Of a stretch of DNA of 64,000 nucleotides, positions 26,295-35,695 are shown piece after piece (position 1 is the first letter of the stretch; each line of letters starts with the position of its first letter). The translations under genes were made by a program, and so were the position numbers. The notes below the pieces were generated by a model. The model made no database searches. It saw only the letters and a list, made by a program, of their open reading frames with translations, and had not been told where the DNA came from. Source of the DNA: Dyella sp. C11 (GTDB taxonomy: Bacteria > Pseudomonadota > Gammaproteobacteria > Xanthomonadales > Rhodanobacteraceae); assembly GCF_003121485.1 (NCBI RefSeq), contig NZ_QAVX01000001.1, positions 372,001-436,000 on the forward strand, read 5' to 3'.

Positions 26295-28496
26295 ATGGCC
26301 GCAACTCAAAACACCTCGCCACAAGAAGACGAGATCGACCTGCGCGAATTGCTCGGCACGTTGGTCGACCACAAGTGGCTGATCGGCATCATCACGGGCA
26401 TTTTCTTCGTGCTCAGTGTGGGCTATGCCGTGCTCGGCACGCCGATCTACGAGGCGGATGCCCTGGTGCAGGTGGAGCAGAAGGTGCCGGATCTCCCGGG
26501 CCTGAGTGCCATCACGCAGACGCTCGGCGCGTCGAGCTCCGAGGCGACGACGGAAATTGCGTTGATCACATCGCGCACGGTCATCGGCAAGGCGGTGGAC
26601 GACCTCAATCTTCAGATTGAAGTAGCGCCGTACCACTTCCCGATCTTCGGTGGCTGGGTGTCTCGTCATTTCGTGCCCGACCAACCGGCCGACGTGGCGT
26701 CGCCGCTGCTCGGTTTCAGCCGCTACGACTGGGGCAATGCCAAGCTCGACATCTTCCAGATGAAGGTGCCCGCTTCGCTGGAAGAAAAGAAGCTGGTCCT
26801 CGTTGCCGGTGAGCATGGCAACTACACGCTCTACTACAGCGGCGATGTCATGCTGACGGGCCGCGTGGGGGATGTTGCCACGGGGCATGGCTTCACCATG
26901 CAGGTGCGCGAGCTGCGCGCGAACCCGGGAACGCATTTCACCGTCATCCACCACACGGCGCTTGCGGTAATCAACCAGCTGCAGCTGGACATCAATGCCA
27001 CGGAACAGGGCAAGGATTCGGGCATCATCCAGCTCACGTACGACCACGAAGACTCCGATCTTGCGGCCGCGCTGCTTGATCACGTGAGCCAGGCGTACGT
27101 GAAGCAGAACGTGGAGCGGAACTCCGCCGAGGCAGCGAACAGCCTCAAGTTTGTTCGCGAGCAGCTGCCGCGCATTCGCCAGGATCTGGACAACGCACAG
27201 AGTGCGCTGAATGCATTCCAGACCAAGGCGCACTCGGTCGACATTACGCTGCAGACCAAGGGTCTTCTTGACCAGGAAGTGGCGATCGAAACGAGCATCC
27301 AGCAGCTGCGCATGCAGCAGGCGGACATGGAACGTCGTTTCACCGGCGAGCATCCGGCGTACAAGGCGTTGCTGGAACAGATCGGCCAGTTGCAGGCGCA
27401 AAAGACCGGCATTGAAAAGCAGGTCGGTGGGTTGCCCGATACGCAGCAGGAATTGCTGCGACTGACGCGGGATGTCGAAGTTCTCAACGCCACCTACACG
27501 GGTCTGCTCAACCAGGCCCAGCAGCTCGACATTGCGCGAGCTGGCACGGTGGGTAACGTGCGCATCATCGACCAGGCGGCCGTGGATATTTCCAAGCCCG
27601 CCAAGCCCAAGAAGCCGCTGGTCGTGCTTGGTGGCACCTTCCTTGGTGGATTCCTGGCCGTTGGCTTTGTGCTGCTGCGCCAAATGCTCAGCCGCGGCGT
27701 GGAAGATCCGACCGCGATCGAGCAACTGGGCCTGTCGGTCTATGCATCCATCCCGAGCAGCGTGGCGGAAAAGCAGAGTTTCCTGCAGGGGCGTCGCGGA
27801 CGTACCGACGGCCGGCAGAAGTTGCTCGCCGTCAACGCGCCGGCGGATCTTGCCATCGAAGCCTTGCGTAGCTTGCGCACGAGCCTGCATTTCGCCCGTA
27901 TCGAGGCGAAGAACAACATCCTGATGATCTCGGGCGCCAGTCCGGGCGCCGGCAAGACGTTCATTTCCTCCAACCTGGCTGCGGTCATCGCCAAGGGTGG
28001 CCAGCGCGTGCTGCTCATCGACGGCGACATGCGCAAGGGTGCATTGCACACCGTGATCGGTGGTCGTCCTGACAAGGGCCTTTCCGAACTCATCTCCGGC
28101 CAGTTGACCGTCGAGGACGTGATCCGCACGGTGCCCGACGCGGAAGGCCTGCACTTCATCGCCCGTGGCAAGGTGCCGCCCAATCCGTCGGAGCTGCTCA
28201 TGCATGCGCGTTTCAGCGAATTGCTCGAAACCCTCAAGCCTGACTACGACCTGGTCATCATCGATACGCCGCCCATTTTGGCGGTGACGGACGCGGCCAT
28301 CATGGGCCACCACGTGGGCACCAGCCTGCTGGTGATCCGCTTTGGCCTCAATCAGGCGAAGGAGATCGCGTTGGCAAAGCAACGTTTCGAGCAGAACGGC
28401 GTGCAGATCAAGGGTGCGGTGTTCAATGCGGTGGAGCGTCGTAGCACGGGCTACTACTCCTACGGGTACTACGAGTACGGCAGCAGCCCGGCCTGA
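26295..28496 (+). CDS. wzc: Wzc-family chain-length regulator and autophosphorylating tyrosine kinase
   Basis: 733 residues. The Wzz domain begins IDLRELLGTLVDHKWLIGII, with TM1 near 28-48, a periplasmic coiled-coil domain to about 440 and TM2 near 441-462. The BY-kinase domain has Walker A SGASPGAGKT (546-555), Walker A' LLIDGDMRK (573-581) and Walker B VIIDTPP (654-660). The tail holds a tyrosine cluster: Tyr720, 721, 723, 725, 726 and 728. It polymerises and phosphorylates to control polysaccharide export, acting with the phosphatase just upstream and the Wza-like channel of the opposite operon. Confidence 0.95.
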   Translation: MAATQNTSPQEDEIDLRELLGTLVDHKWLIGIITGIFFVLSVGYAVLGTPIYEADALVQVEQKVPDLPGLSAITQTLGASSSEATTEIALITSRTVIGKAVDDLNLQIEVAPYHFPIFGGWVSRHFVPDQPADVASPLLGFSRYDWGNAKLDIFQMKVPASLEEKKLVLVAGEHGNYTLYYSGDVMLTGRVGDVATGHGFTMQVRELRANPGTHFTVIHHTALAVINQLQLDINATEQGKDSGIIQLTYDHEDSDLAAALLDHVSQAYVKQNVERNSAEAANSLKFVREQLPRIRQDLDNAQSALNAFQTKAHSVDITLQTKGLLDQEVAIETSIQQLRMQQADMERRFTGEHPAYKALLEQIGQLQAQKTGIEKQVGGLPDTQQELLRLTRDVEVLNATYTGLLNQAQQLDIARAGTVGNVRIIDQAAVDISKPAKPKKPLVVLGGTFLGGFLAVGFVLLRQMLSRGVEDPTAIEQLGLSVYASIPSSVAEKQSFLQGRRGRTDGRQKLLAVNAPADLAIEALRSLRTSLHFARIEAKNNILMISGASPGAGKTFISSNLAAVIAKGGQRVLLIDGDMRKGALHTVIGGRPDKGLSELISGQLTVEDVIRTVPDAEGLHFIARGKVPPNPSELLMHARFSELLETLKPDYDLVIIDTPPILAVTDAAIMGHHVGTSLLVIRFGLNQAKEIALAKQRFEQNGVQIKGAVFNAVERRSTGYYSYGYYEYGSSPA

Positions 28497-28752
28497 GCGT
28501 TCAAAACGTTTCGAAATATCGACATAAACAGGGATTCTTTGAGTCCCTAGTACGAAGAGTCTATTGGTTGCTTACGCGGGGTCGATCATGATTCCGCAGC
28601 TCTTTCACGGGGGGTGAAATGAGGGGCAATGAAAGTGAGTGGCGCAGCCCGAAAGAGGGACGGTTTTGCGTCGGTGATCTGCCTGTACGTCGGACGAATC
28701 GTCACGGCAGAAACATGTCGTTCGCAAACTTGGACAAGGAAGGGATGCGTCA
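28497..28752 (+). other. intergenic region upstream of the initiating transferase
   Basis: 256 bases without a credible gene. A short inverted repeat TTTCAC-GGGGG-GTGAAA lies at 28603-28619. An independent promoter for the glycosyltransferase series may lie here, but I cannot identify its hexamers with confidence. Confidence 0.4.
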
Positions 28753-30174
28753 ATGCTGACAATGCCAGGAGTTCCGCAACTTAAACGGGCGGAGTCCCAT
28801 TTCTTTTCAAAATACGCAGCGTTGCTGGACATCGCACTTCGCGTGAGCGACGTGCTGGTTATCACCGTGATGGCGCTTGCCGTCTATCGCTGGGAGTTCG
28901 GCAACTTCTCGATGGATATCCACTACACCTCCGGCCTCATCCGGACGGTGCTGCTGGCACTCGTGATCTTCCCGGCGACAGGTCTCTATCGCAGCTGGCG
29001 CGGTGAAAACCGACTGTTTGAACTCGCGCGGCTTTGGCTGGCCTGGTCCGGCGTCATGGTGATGTTGCTGGCGATCGCCTGGGCGCTGAAGACCACCGAC
29101 GCCTATTCGCGGGTCGGTGCGGGCACCTGGTTCGTCACGACCGGTGTCCTGCTGACGATCGACAGGTTGGCGCTGCGCTGGGTGCTTGGCCACATTCGCA
29201 TGCGCGGAGTCGATTCGCGCCGCGTGCTGCTCATTGGCAGCACGCAGGCGGGGCAGCGCATTGTCAATGCGGCCCGCAAGAACGCATGGGCCGGCCTCGA
29301 CATTATTGGCTACGTGCGCACTCCTTACGATCAGGTGGAAATCGATGGCGTGCCCTGCCTGGGCGATTTCGACGACATCGCCGCATCGTTCGATGGATGG
29401 GAGCCAGACCAGGTCTGGGTCGCGCTGCCCATGCGCGCGGAAGCCATGATCCAGAAGGTGCTGCAGCTCACCATCGACAAGCCGTCCACCATCCGCCTGG
29501 TCCCGGACTTCTTCGGGTACGAGTTGATCAACCATCACGCCGCCGTTCTCAACGGCGTGCCGGTGATTACCTTGCGCGCGAGCCGAGTGACGGGCCATTC
29601 GCACATCGTGAAAGGCATGATGGACCGTGCCATCTCTGCGGTGCTGTTGTTGGTCATCAGTCCGCTCATGCTGGTTCTTGCGCTCGGTGTAAAACTGAGC
29701 AGCCGTGGCCCGGTGTTCTATCGCCAGCGCCGAGTCGGTATGGATGGCAAGGAATTTGACATGCTCAAGTTCCGCTCCATGCCTGTCGACGCGGAAAGTA
29801 AGGGCGTGCAGTGGGGCAATGCCGGCAACAAGACGACGACACGCTTCGGCCGCTTTATTCGCAGCAGCAGTCTTGATGAGCTGCCGCAGTTCATCAATGT
29901 GTTGCGTGGTGAGCTTTCAATTGTCGGCCCGCGCCCGGAGCGGCCGGTTTTCGTGCACGAGTTCAAGCGCACCATTCCCGGCTACATGCACAAACATTTC
30001 GTGAAAGGCGGCATTACGGGCTGGGCGCAAATCAATGGTCTGCGCGGTGATACCGATCTGGCCAAACGCATCGAATACGACCTGCACTACATCAAGAATT
30101 GGTCATTGTGGCTGGACGTAAAGATCATGCTGCGCACGCCTCTGGTCCTTCTGAAGAGAACCAATGCCGTCTGA
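28753..30174 (+). CDS. undecaprenyl-phosphate glucose/sugar phosphotransferase (WcaJ/PssY type)
   Basis: 473 residues. Four N-terminal helices (about 25-140) precede a CoA-binding-like Rossmann module (RRVLLIGSTQAGQRIVNAAR at about 155). A fifth membrane segment (MDRAISAVLLLVISPLML) leads into the catalytic bacterial sugar transferase domain with FYRQRRVGMDGKEFDMLKFR, SLDELPQFINVL and GWAQINGLRGDT. This polyprenyl-phosphate hexose-1-phosphate transferase starts the repeat unit on undecaprenyl phosphate. Glucose is the usual sugar; galactose cannot be excluded, since galE is in the cluster. Confidence 0.92.
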   Translation: MLTMPGVPQLKRAESHFFSKYAALLDIALRVSDVLVITVMALAVYRWEFGNFSMDIHYTSGLIRTVLLALVIFPATGLYRSWRGENRLFELARLWLAWSGVMVMLLAIAWALKTTDAYSRVGAGTWFVTTGVLLTIDRLALRWVLGHIRMRGVDSRRVLLIGSTQAGQRIVNAARKNAWAGLDIIGYVRTPYDQVEIDGVPCLGDFDDIAASFDGWEPDQVWVALPMRAEAMIQKVLQLTIDKPSTIRLVPDFFGYELINHHAAVLNGVPVITLRASRVTGHSHIVKGMMDRAISAVLLLVISPLMLVLALGVKLSSRGPVFYRQRRVGMDGKEFDMLKFRSMPVDAESKGVQWGNAGNKTTTRFGRFIRSSSLDELPQFINVLRGELSIVGPRPERPVFVHEFKRTIPGYMHKHFVKGGITGWAQINGLRGDTDLAKRIEYDLHYIKNWSLWLDVKIMLRTPLVLLKRTNAV

Positions 30175-30236
30175 TGCGGGAAAGGAATGGTGACGGGTAG
30201 GGTCGAGCCCGCGCCGGGTGGTTAACTTTAGAGTTG

Positions 30237-31391
30237 ATGAAGATGAGTAGTACCGGGTGGTTTGTCTATTGGGGCGTTTCGTCGCTTGCGATGATTTGCT
30301 TTGTTATGGCGGCGCAGCAGACCACCCGCCTGGGGGAGCGAAGCGTGCACGGCAGTTCGAAAGGACTGTCGCTGCTGTGCATACTTAGCGTCTTCGTCCT
30401 GGGCGCCTATTTCATCGGACTTCGGCCGATCAATCTTGGCTCCGATACGCCAAATTATGTTCGAGCCTATCGCGCACTCGGCTCGTTGACCGGGGCGAGG
30501 GAAGTGGGTCTTGCCTACTTCGGCAATACCGAGTGGCTTTACTGGCCTGTACAGGCCGTGGTGAAGCTTCTGGTGCCAGAGCCGTCGGCGTGGCTGTTAA
30601 CTACGTACGCACTTACTTTTTTCGGTGCCTGGCTGGCCTATCGCTTCATGGCGCAGGAATTGGGCGCCCCAGCGATCATTTTTATTTTGCTGTTCTTTAC
30701 CTATGAGTTGGTTTTCTTTGGAAACATTCTCAGACAAGTTGCCTCCTATCCACTGGGTATTCTTGCCTGCTATCAGCTGAGTGAGCGGCGACGATTCCGT
30801 GCGAGCGCGCTCTTCGCCATCGCTGTCGGGTTGCACTGGTCGTCACTCATATTCGTCCTTTACCCCGTTTTGCGCATTCTGCCGATTACCACGCGGGTAC
30901 GCGCGGTGATCTATTTCGCTGGTGCCCTTGCTGCCTCCGGACTGATCCTCGCTCTCACGCAGCGCATCGGCGGTGCGTCAGCGGCACTGGGAAGCATGGC
31001 TAGTCTTTCCGAAAAAGCGGCTTCGTACTCGGGCGGCACCACTGGCTTTGGACCCGTGTACACCACATTCAATTTTTTCGGCTGTGTGGTGATGATTCTG
31101 ATGTACCTGCTGGCCCTCGATGACGTCAGGCGCAGCCCGGTTTTCAATGCAGTGTTTTTGTTGTTTTCTGGATTGGTTGTCGTGGGCGTCGCCGTGCCGA
31201 CTCTTTCCGAGCGCTTCATTACGAACACTCTGTACTTGTTTCCGGCTATCGCATGGGTCGTCGTGCGCCGCTTGATCCCTCGCTCAGAAGGGCTGCGTCG
31301 CATCGCGTTAGCCGTGTTCTTTTTGACGATGGGGGCGGCGGTGCTGATGCAAAAGAGCGCTATCTACACGCTGGGACTCGTTTCGGACTAG
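30237..31391 (+). CDS. EpsG-family polysaccharide polymerase (Wzy-like)
   Basis: 384 residues with about ten to twelve hydrophobic helices. The EpsG/Wzy signature GLRPINLGSDTPNYVRAY near residue 62, and a large loop with FFGNILRQVASYPLG, match the EpsG family. It probably polymerises the lipid-linked repeat units in the periplasm. ATG 30237 or 30243 could be the start; neither has a strong ribosome site. It shares the AT-richer base composition of the following genes. Confidence 0.8.
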   Translation: MKMSSTGWFVYWGVSSLAMICFVMAAQQTTRLGERSVHGSSKGLSLLCILSVFVLGAYFIGLRPINLGSDTPNYVRAYRALGSLTGAREVGLAYFGNTEWLYWPVQAVVKLLVPEPSAWLLTTYALTFFGAWLAYRFMAQELGAPAIIFILLFFTYELVFFGNILRQVASYPLGILACYQLSERRRFRASALFAIAVGLHWSSLIFVLYPVLRILPITTRVRAVIYFAGALAASGLILALTQRIGGASAALGSMASLSEKAASYSGGTTGFGPVYTTFNFFGCVVMILMYLLALDDVRRSPVFNAVFLLFSGLVVVGVAVPTLSERFITNTLYLFPAIAWVVVRRLIPRSEGLRRIALAVFFLTMGAAVLMQKSAIYTLGLVSD

Positions 31392-31464
31392 TCCGCTTGT
31401 CCCAATTCTTGGTCGCTTTACTTTTACCCAAGTTTGCCCGTGACCACTGGTTCAGAGATCGAGC

Positions 31465-32265
31465 ATGTCTAGAATTGCTGTGTTACTGGCTGCGTACAAC
31501 GCTGAAATGTCCCTGCAGAAGGCCGTGGACAGCGTGTTCGCGAGCACCATCCCGGTAGATCTTTTTATTATCGATGATGGTAGCCGGCTTCCTGTCGAGG
31601 ATTTCATTCAGCCGTCCAATCGCCTGCGAGTTGTTCGGCTGCCAGCCAACAAGGGCCTGGTAGGGGCACTTAATGCCGGACTGGATCTCATCGTGAGCGA
31701 AGGGTACCCATACGTCGCTAGGATGGACGCGGATGACGCTTGCCATCCCAATCGTTTCGCGCGTCAGTTGGCGTTTCTTGAAGAACATCCCGACATAGAT
31801 CTGGTGGGATCGTGGGCCAGGTTTCTGGATGAAAGCACCGGCGCGGTAACCATGGAATATCAGCCGCCGACTGCGCCTGCTGACGTCAGGCGCGCGCTCT
31901 ACTTCAATAGTCCCGTTCTACACCCTACCTGGATGGTGCGGGCGTGTGTATTTGCGCAGGGGATGCGTTACAGGTCTCTGTACCCCGCCGCTGAAGACTA
32001 CGATCTTCTTTGTCGATTGGCGCGGTCGTCCAGCCTGGGCAATCTTCCCGAGTATCTACTCGACTACACAGTCTCTACCCAAGGAATCTCGATCAAGCGA
32101 AGGCGCCGGCAGTTGATGGACAGGCTGCGTATTCAGTGTTCCATGTTCACGCTGAAAAATGTCGCTTCCATGGCCGGGATTGCCAAAACCTTGATGCTAT
32201 TTCTTGTGCCGGGCGAGTGGGTTCGTGCGGCCAAGACGATGGCATGGTCGCGAGCACGCTCATGA
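31465..32265 (+). CDS. family 2 glycosyltransferase (first)
   Basis: 266 residues with a GT-A fold. The nucleotide-binding start is IAVLLAAYNAEMSLQKAV, followed by FIIDDGS near 35 and the metal-binding ARMDADDACHP near 88. The later AAEDYDLLCRLA is the GT2 catalytic ED motif. It probably adds one sugar to the lipid-linked repeat unit. Its stop overlaps the next start (ATGA at 32262). Confidence 0.9.
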   Translation: MSRIAVLLAAYNAEMSLQKAVDSVFASTIPVDLFIIDDGSRLPVEDFIQPSNRLRVVRLPANKGLVGALNAGLDLIVSEGYPYVARMDADDACHPNRFARQLAFLEEHPDIDLVGSWARFLDESTGAVTMEYQPPTAPADVRRALYFNSPVLHPTWMVRACVFAQGMRYRSLYPAAEDYDLLCRLARSSSLGNLPEYLLDYTVSTQGISIKRRRRQLMDRLRIQCSMFTLKNVASMAGIAKTLMLFLVPGEWVRAAKTMAWSRARS

Positions 32266-33341
32266 AAGTTCTGCACGTCGCCGAAACCATTCGTGGCGGA
32301 GTCGCCACGGTCATGCGTCTGAATATTGCAGCTCAGGTTGAGGCATATGGTGCACGGAATGTCGCAGCGCTTGTCCCAGCGGAGCAGGCGGATGATTTGC
32401 TGAATCCGGCATGCATGGTCAGCACATTTGTGCGTCGGCGGCGTGGCCTTGCGTCCATGTGGAATCTTTTCAAAGCCCTGCGTCGAGCAGCAAGGGAGTT
32501 TGAGCCAGACGTTGTCCATCTGCATAGTACATTTGCAGGTTTCGTTGGCCGGATCGCTTTGGCGTTGCCAGGCGTGATTCAGTGGCGTAGGCCAAGGGTT
32601 GTGTACTGCCCGCACGCCTGGGCTTTCCTTATGACCACGTCGGACGCTCAGCGAAAACTTTATGGTGTGATTGAAAAGGCGTTGGCGCCGTTTACCGATC
32701 GCATCGTCTGCGTTAGCAGATTCGAAGTCGACAACGCGCTTGAAGTAGGCATACCGGGAGCAAAGATCGAGCTGGTTTACAACGGGGTTCCCGCGTCGCC
32801 GTGCGTGGCGGATATCAAGGATGACGAAGATCCGATCCACTTGCTATTCGTCGGACGCCTCGACTACCAAAAAGGCTTCGACATTCTGCTGGACATCATG
32901 AGCCGCCTTGGCGACAAACCAATACTGCTTACTGTGGTGGGTGATGCCGTCATAAGCGGTGAGAAGCCACCCTCTCGACCCAATATCAATTATCTGGGTT
33001 GGAGGGCGGCCGAGGAAGTCGCGCACCAGATGCGATCCGCTGACCTGTTGATCATGCCTAGCCGGTGGGAAGGGTTCCCTATGGTGCTTCTGGAAGCGAT
33101 GAGTCACGGGCTGCCGGCTTTGGCCAGTCGTTGCAGTTCGATGCCCGAAGTTATCAGGCATGGGAAAAATGGCTACTTGTTCGACCTGGATGATATGGAG
33201 TCGGCTGTCACCCTTATTCTGGGGCTTGACCGGAACACATTGAAATCCATGGGATTGGCTGCACGGAATGCTTATGCCGAGCAGTTCACCGCTGCGCACA
33301 TGACCAGCAAAACCATGGCGTTGTACCGGGAGCTGGCGTGA
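32262..33341 (+). CDS. family 4 glycosyltransferase
   Basis: 359 residues with a GT-B fold. The N-terminus is MKVLHVAETIRGGVATVMR; the acceptor-side region has PDVVHLHSTFAGFVGRIA. The donor-binding half carries LLFVGRLDYQKGFDILLD and the GT4 E-x7-E motif in SRWEGFPMVLLEAMSHG. The ATG was chosen because it overlaps the upstream stop as ATGA; in-frame sequence further upstream is antisense-like. A 29-codon frame starts within the stop codon. Confidence 0.92.
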   Translation: MKVLHVAETIRGGVATVMRLNIAAQVEAYGARNVAALVPAEQADDLLNPACMVSTFVRRRRGLASMWNLFKALRRAAREFEPDVVHLHSTFAGFVGRIALALPGVIQWRRPRVVYCPHAWAFLMTTSDAQRKLYGVIEKALAPFTDRIVCVSRFEVDNALEVGIPGAKIELVYNGVPASPCVADIKDDEDPIHLLFVGRLDYQKGFDILLDIMSRLGDKPILLTVVGDAVISGEKPPSRPNINYLGWRAAEEVAHQMRSADLLIMPSRWEGFPMVLLEAMSHGLPALASRCSSMPEVIRHGKNGYLFDLDDMESAVTLILGLDRNTLKSMGLAARNAYAEQFTAAHMTSKTMALYRELA

Positions 33342-33430
33342 TGGCGTCATTGAGACTGCTTTTCTGCGGACGGGCACGCGAAGCCGGGTTTGGTCGTGGC
33401 TTTAAGCGTTACGTGGACTTGCCGCTATGA
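33341..33430 (+). CDS. tiny coupled reading frame, possible gene remnant
   Basis: 29 residues, MASLRLLFCGRAREAGFGR at the start and YVDLPL at the end. It exactly fills the space between the GT4 gene and the flippase: its ATG shares one base with the upstream stop (TGATG), and its stop overlaps the flippase start (ATGA). The double coupling argues it is translated. The N-terminus looks like the first beta strand of a GT-B enzyme (RLLFCGRA), so it may be what is left after an internal deletion of a glycosyltransferase gene. No function can be assigned. Confidence 0.4.
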   Translation: MASLRLLFCGRAREAGFGRGFKRYVDLPL

Positions 33431-34674
33431 TCAGATCTGTCTTGAGTACGTATCTGCTTTTTGGCGTGCGCACTTGCATGCCGCTGCTGCTGCTTCCCAT
33501 TCTTTCCCACCGCGTGGGCAGGGACGAATTTGGTGTGGTGCTGGCCGTTCAGTCATTGGGACTTCTTGGCTCAGTGCTGACCGAGTATGGATTTCACTAC
33601 GCCGCGGCACGCGAACTTGGACTTGCGAATGACGGTCACGACATTGCTCGCATTGTCTCCCGCACATTCTTTTCCCAGCTACTTCTGGCGGCCTTAACGC
33701 TCATTATCGTCGGTCTATCGGCGCTCCTGACCCCAGTGCTTTCCGCGTCGCCGGTTGCGATTGTCTCAGCGATACTTATTGCCGTTGCGACGGGTTTGGC
33801 ACCCGTATGGTATTTCCGCGGAGTTGGCAAAGCGTCCTGGGCAATCGCTATCGAAGCCTTTGGGCAGTTTGTGGCGCTGGGGCTGATGTTCTGTCTAGTT
33901 CGTGCACCTCGCGATGCACCCTTGGCGATGTCTTTCATGGCCATTGGTCCTTGCTGTTCATTCGTATTGGGCTATGCGATAACCCTGCGTCGCGGCGTCG
34001 CCATTCTGCGGGTGAGGATGAGCGATGTGCTAAGCGAGCTGCGCGCCGTCTTTTCGTTGTTTCTTGTCCGTGCGGGAAGTTCGTTCTATACCGTTGCTGC
34101 CATATGGATTACAGCGCTGCTTTCTTCGACCAACCAGGTCGCCTATTACGGCGTGGCGTCCAAGCTTGGCGGTCTCTTGGTGGCGCTCTATCAGCCGGTC
34201 TCCCATGTCATGGTGCCGAGGGCCGCACGTTTAGCCCAAGAAGCCCCCGGGCTATTGCGAAGAGAGGCCGTGAGGTGGGGTTCCTGCATGGTGGTCTTTG
34301 GGCTGATTGTTGTTGCAATCATTCATGCGGTCATTGCGCCAGTCATTTCTTTGGCGTTGGGTGATGATATGCGGCCGGCTATCGCCGTTGCCGAAGTGCT
34401 CTCGTGGGTGTGCGTAACTGCGGCCCTCAAGGAAGCGGCAAGTTGCTTCTATCTCATCCCATACCGGCAAGATCGACTCATGTCCGCATCCGTCATCGCG
34501 GCTGGGCTGCTCAATCTTGGTCTGGCCTATGTGTTGGTGCCTGCCAAAGGAGCGATGGGCATGGCCTGGAGTCGACTCATATGCGAGCTATTCATCGTCG
34601 TCGTGTTCCTGGCGTTCGCCATTTTTGGTGCGATGGACTGGCGGCGGACGTCGCCCCGCCCAGTGGTCGACTGA
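33427..34674 (+). CDS. Wzx-like oligosaccharide flippase
   Basis: 415 residues with about twelve membrane helices. The polysaccharide-synthase/MATE-like signature is LLLLPILSHRVGRDEFGVVLAVQ near 17-40, cut here to RVGRDEFGVV, together with PVWYFRGVGKASW and the helix-rich C-terminus. It probably flips the finished undecaprenyl-linked repeat unit to the periplasm. The start overlaps the tiny upstream frame. Confidence 0.88.
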   Translation: MIRSVLSTYLLFGVRTCMPLLLLPILSHRVGRDEFGVVLAVQSLGLLGSVLTEYGFHYAAARELGLANDGHDIARIVSRTFFSQLLLAALTLIIVGLSALLTPVLSASPVAIVSAILIAVATGLAPVWYFRGVGKASWAIAIEAFGQFVALGLMFCLVRAPRDAPLAMSFMAIGPCCSFVLGYAITLRRGVAILRVRMSDVLSELRAVFSLFLVRAGSSFYTVAAIWITALLSSTNQVAYYGVASKLGGLLVALYQPVSHVMVPRAARLAQEAPGLLRREAVRWGSCMVVFGLIVVAIIHAVIAPVISLALGDDMRPAIAVAEVLSWVCVTAALKEAASCFYLIPYRQDRLMSASVIAAGLLNLGLAYVLVPAKGAMGMAWSRLICELFIVVVFLAFAIFGAMDWRRTSPRPVVD

Positions 34675-34688
34675 CCGAAGGTTGCTAG

Positions 34689-35624
34689 ATGATGAAGTCC
34701 TACAACCGGCCTCCGTTATTTTCGGTGGTCATCCCGACCTATAACAGGCGTGACCTGCTGCTTCGCGCCGTGCGTTCCGTCATCGATCAGTCCTTCGACG
34801 ATTTTGAAGTGATCGTCGTCGACGATTGCGGCTCCGATGACTCGGAATCACACCTTCAGTCGATGGGCGACAGCCGCATTCGTTACGTGCGTTTGGTGGA
34901 GAATGCCGGGGCGGCCGCTGCACGCAACGAAGGGGTCCGTTTGGCCGCTGGTCTCTGGACCTGTTTCCTGGATAGCGATGACGTTTGGCTCAAGGACAGA
35001 CTGGGCAAGCTTGCAAGTTTTATCGCGTCTCATGGAAATTCAGAGCGTCTCGTTTACTGGTCGTCTCTCTATTTTGATAGGGGCGATGAGGTGCTGCAGC
35101 TCAAGCCGCAAAGCCATCCGGAGCCAGCATTCCGTCTGATGACTTATCTCCTTTGCTCCGATGGCTTGATGCAGACCAGCACGCTCGCCTTGGCTGCCGA
35201 TGTAGCTCGTAAACATCCTTTCGACGAGAGCATGAAGATTCACGATGACTATTCGTTTCTGTTGAATCTAGAGCGTGCTGGCTATCAGTTCGCGGGAGAT
35301 ACCGATGCACAGGTCGTATGGAAGAACGACATCCAAGGTCCTCGGGTCAGCCTTAATGGCAAGATGGAGCGCAACGAGAAATGGCTTGCAATGTACGGTC
35401 GATGGCTTAGCCCCAAGGAACGTTCGGCGTACGAGGCGTTGTTTCTTGCTCCCAAGCTGGGGCCAAGGCAGTTCGTTCGATCAGTAGCGATGGTGGTAAA
35501 GGCTTTTGCACGGAGAGCTATCGGCCCTCGGCGAGCAGCCCTTTCTTTGATGGGCCTCCTTATGCCACGCCATTTGTACGAGAGCTTGGCAAGGCGATTG
35601 TTGAAATCGGGTGGCCATTCTTAA
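34689..35624 (+). CDS. family 2 glycosyltransferase (second)
   Basis: 311 residues with a GT-A fold. FSVVIPTYNRRDLLLRAVRS starts the nucleotide-binding domain, VIVVDDCGSDDS follows near 42, and the metal-binding motif is FLDSDDVWLKDRL near 97. The C-terminal third is basic and helical, with no predicted membrane anchor beyond a weak segment. It lies 14 bases after the flippase, so it is co-transcribed. Confidence 0.9.
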   Translation: MMKSYNRPPLFSVVIPTYNRRDLLLRAVRSVIDQSFDDFEVIVVDDCGSDDSESHLQSMGDSRIRYVRLVENAGAAAARNEGVRLAAGLWTCFLDSDDVWLKDRLGKLASFIASHGNSERLVYWSSLYFDRGDEVLQLKPQSHPEPAFRLMTYLLCSDGLMQTSTLALAADVARKHPFDESMKIHDDYSFLLNLERAGYQFAGDTDAQVVWKNDIQGPRVSLNGKMERNEKWLAMYGRWLSPKERSAYEALFLAPKLGPRQFVRSVAMVVKAFARRAIGPRRAALSLMGLLMPRHLYESLARRLLKSGGHS

Positions 35625-35695
35625 GGTCGTGCTGGGCGGCAAGACGCATGATCGGAGATGCATCGCATGGCGTCACTACTCGTTGGGGAATCTTA

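Noticed and set aside
26268-28382. Leftward 704-codon frame opposite wzc
   Set aside because: His/Arg/Gln-rich shadow of a clearly recognisable kinase gene; typical of GC-rich DNA.
25408-28752. JUMPstart/ops element for the polysaccharide operon
   Set aside because: Neither the ops core GGCGGTAGC nor the longer JUMPstart pattern was found by eye in the intergenic stretches.
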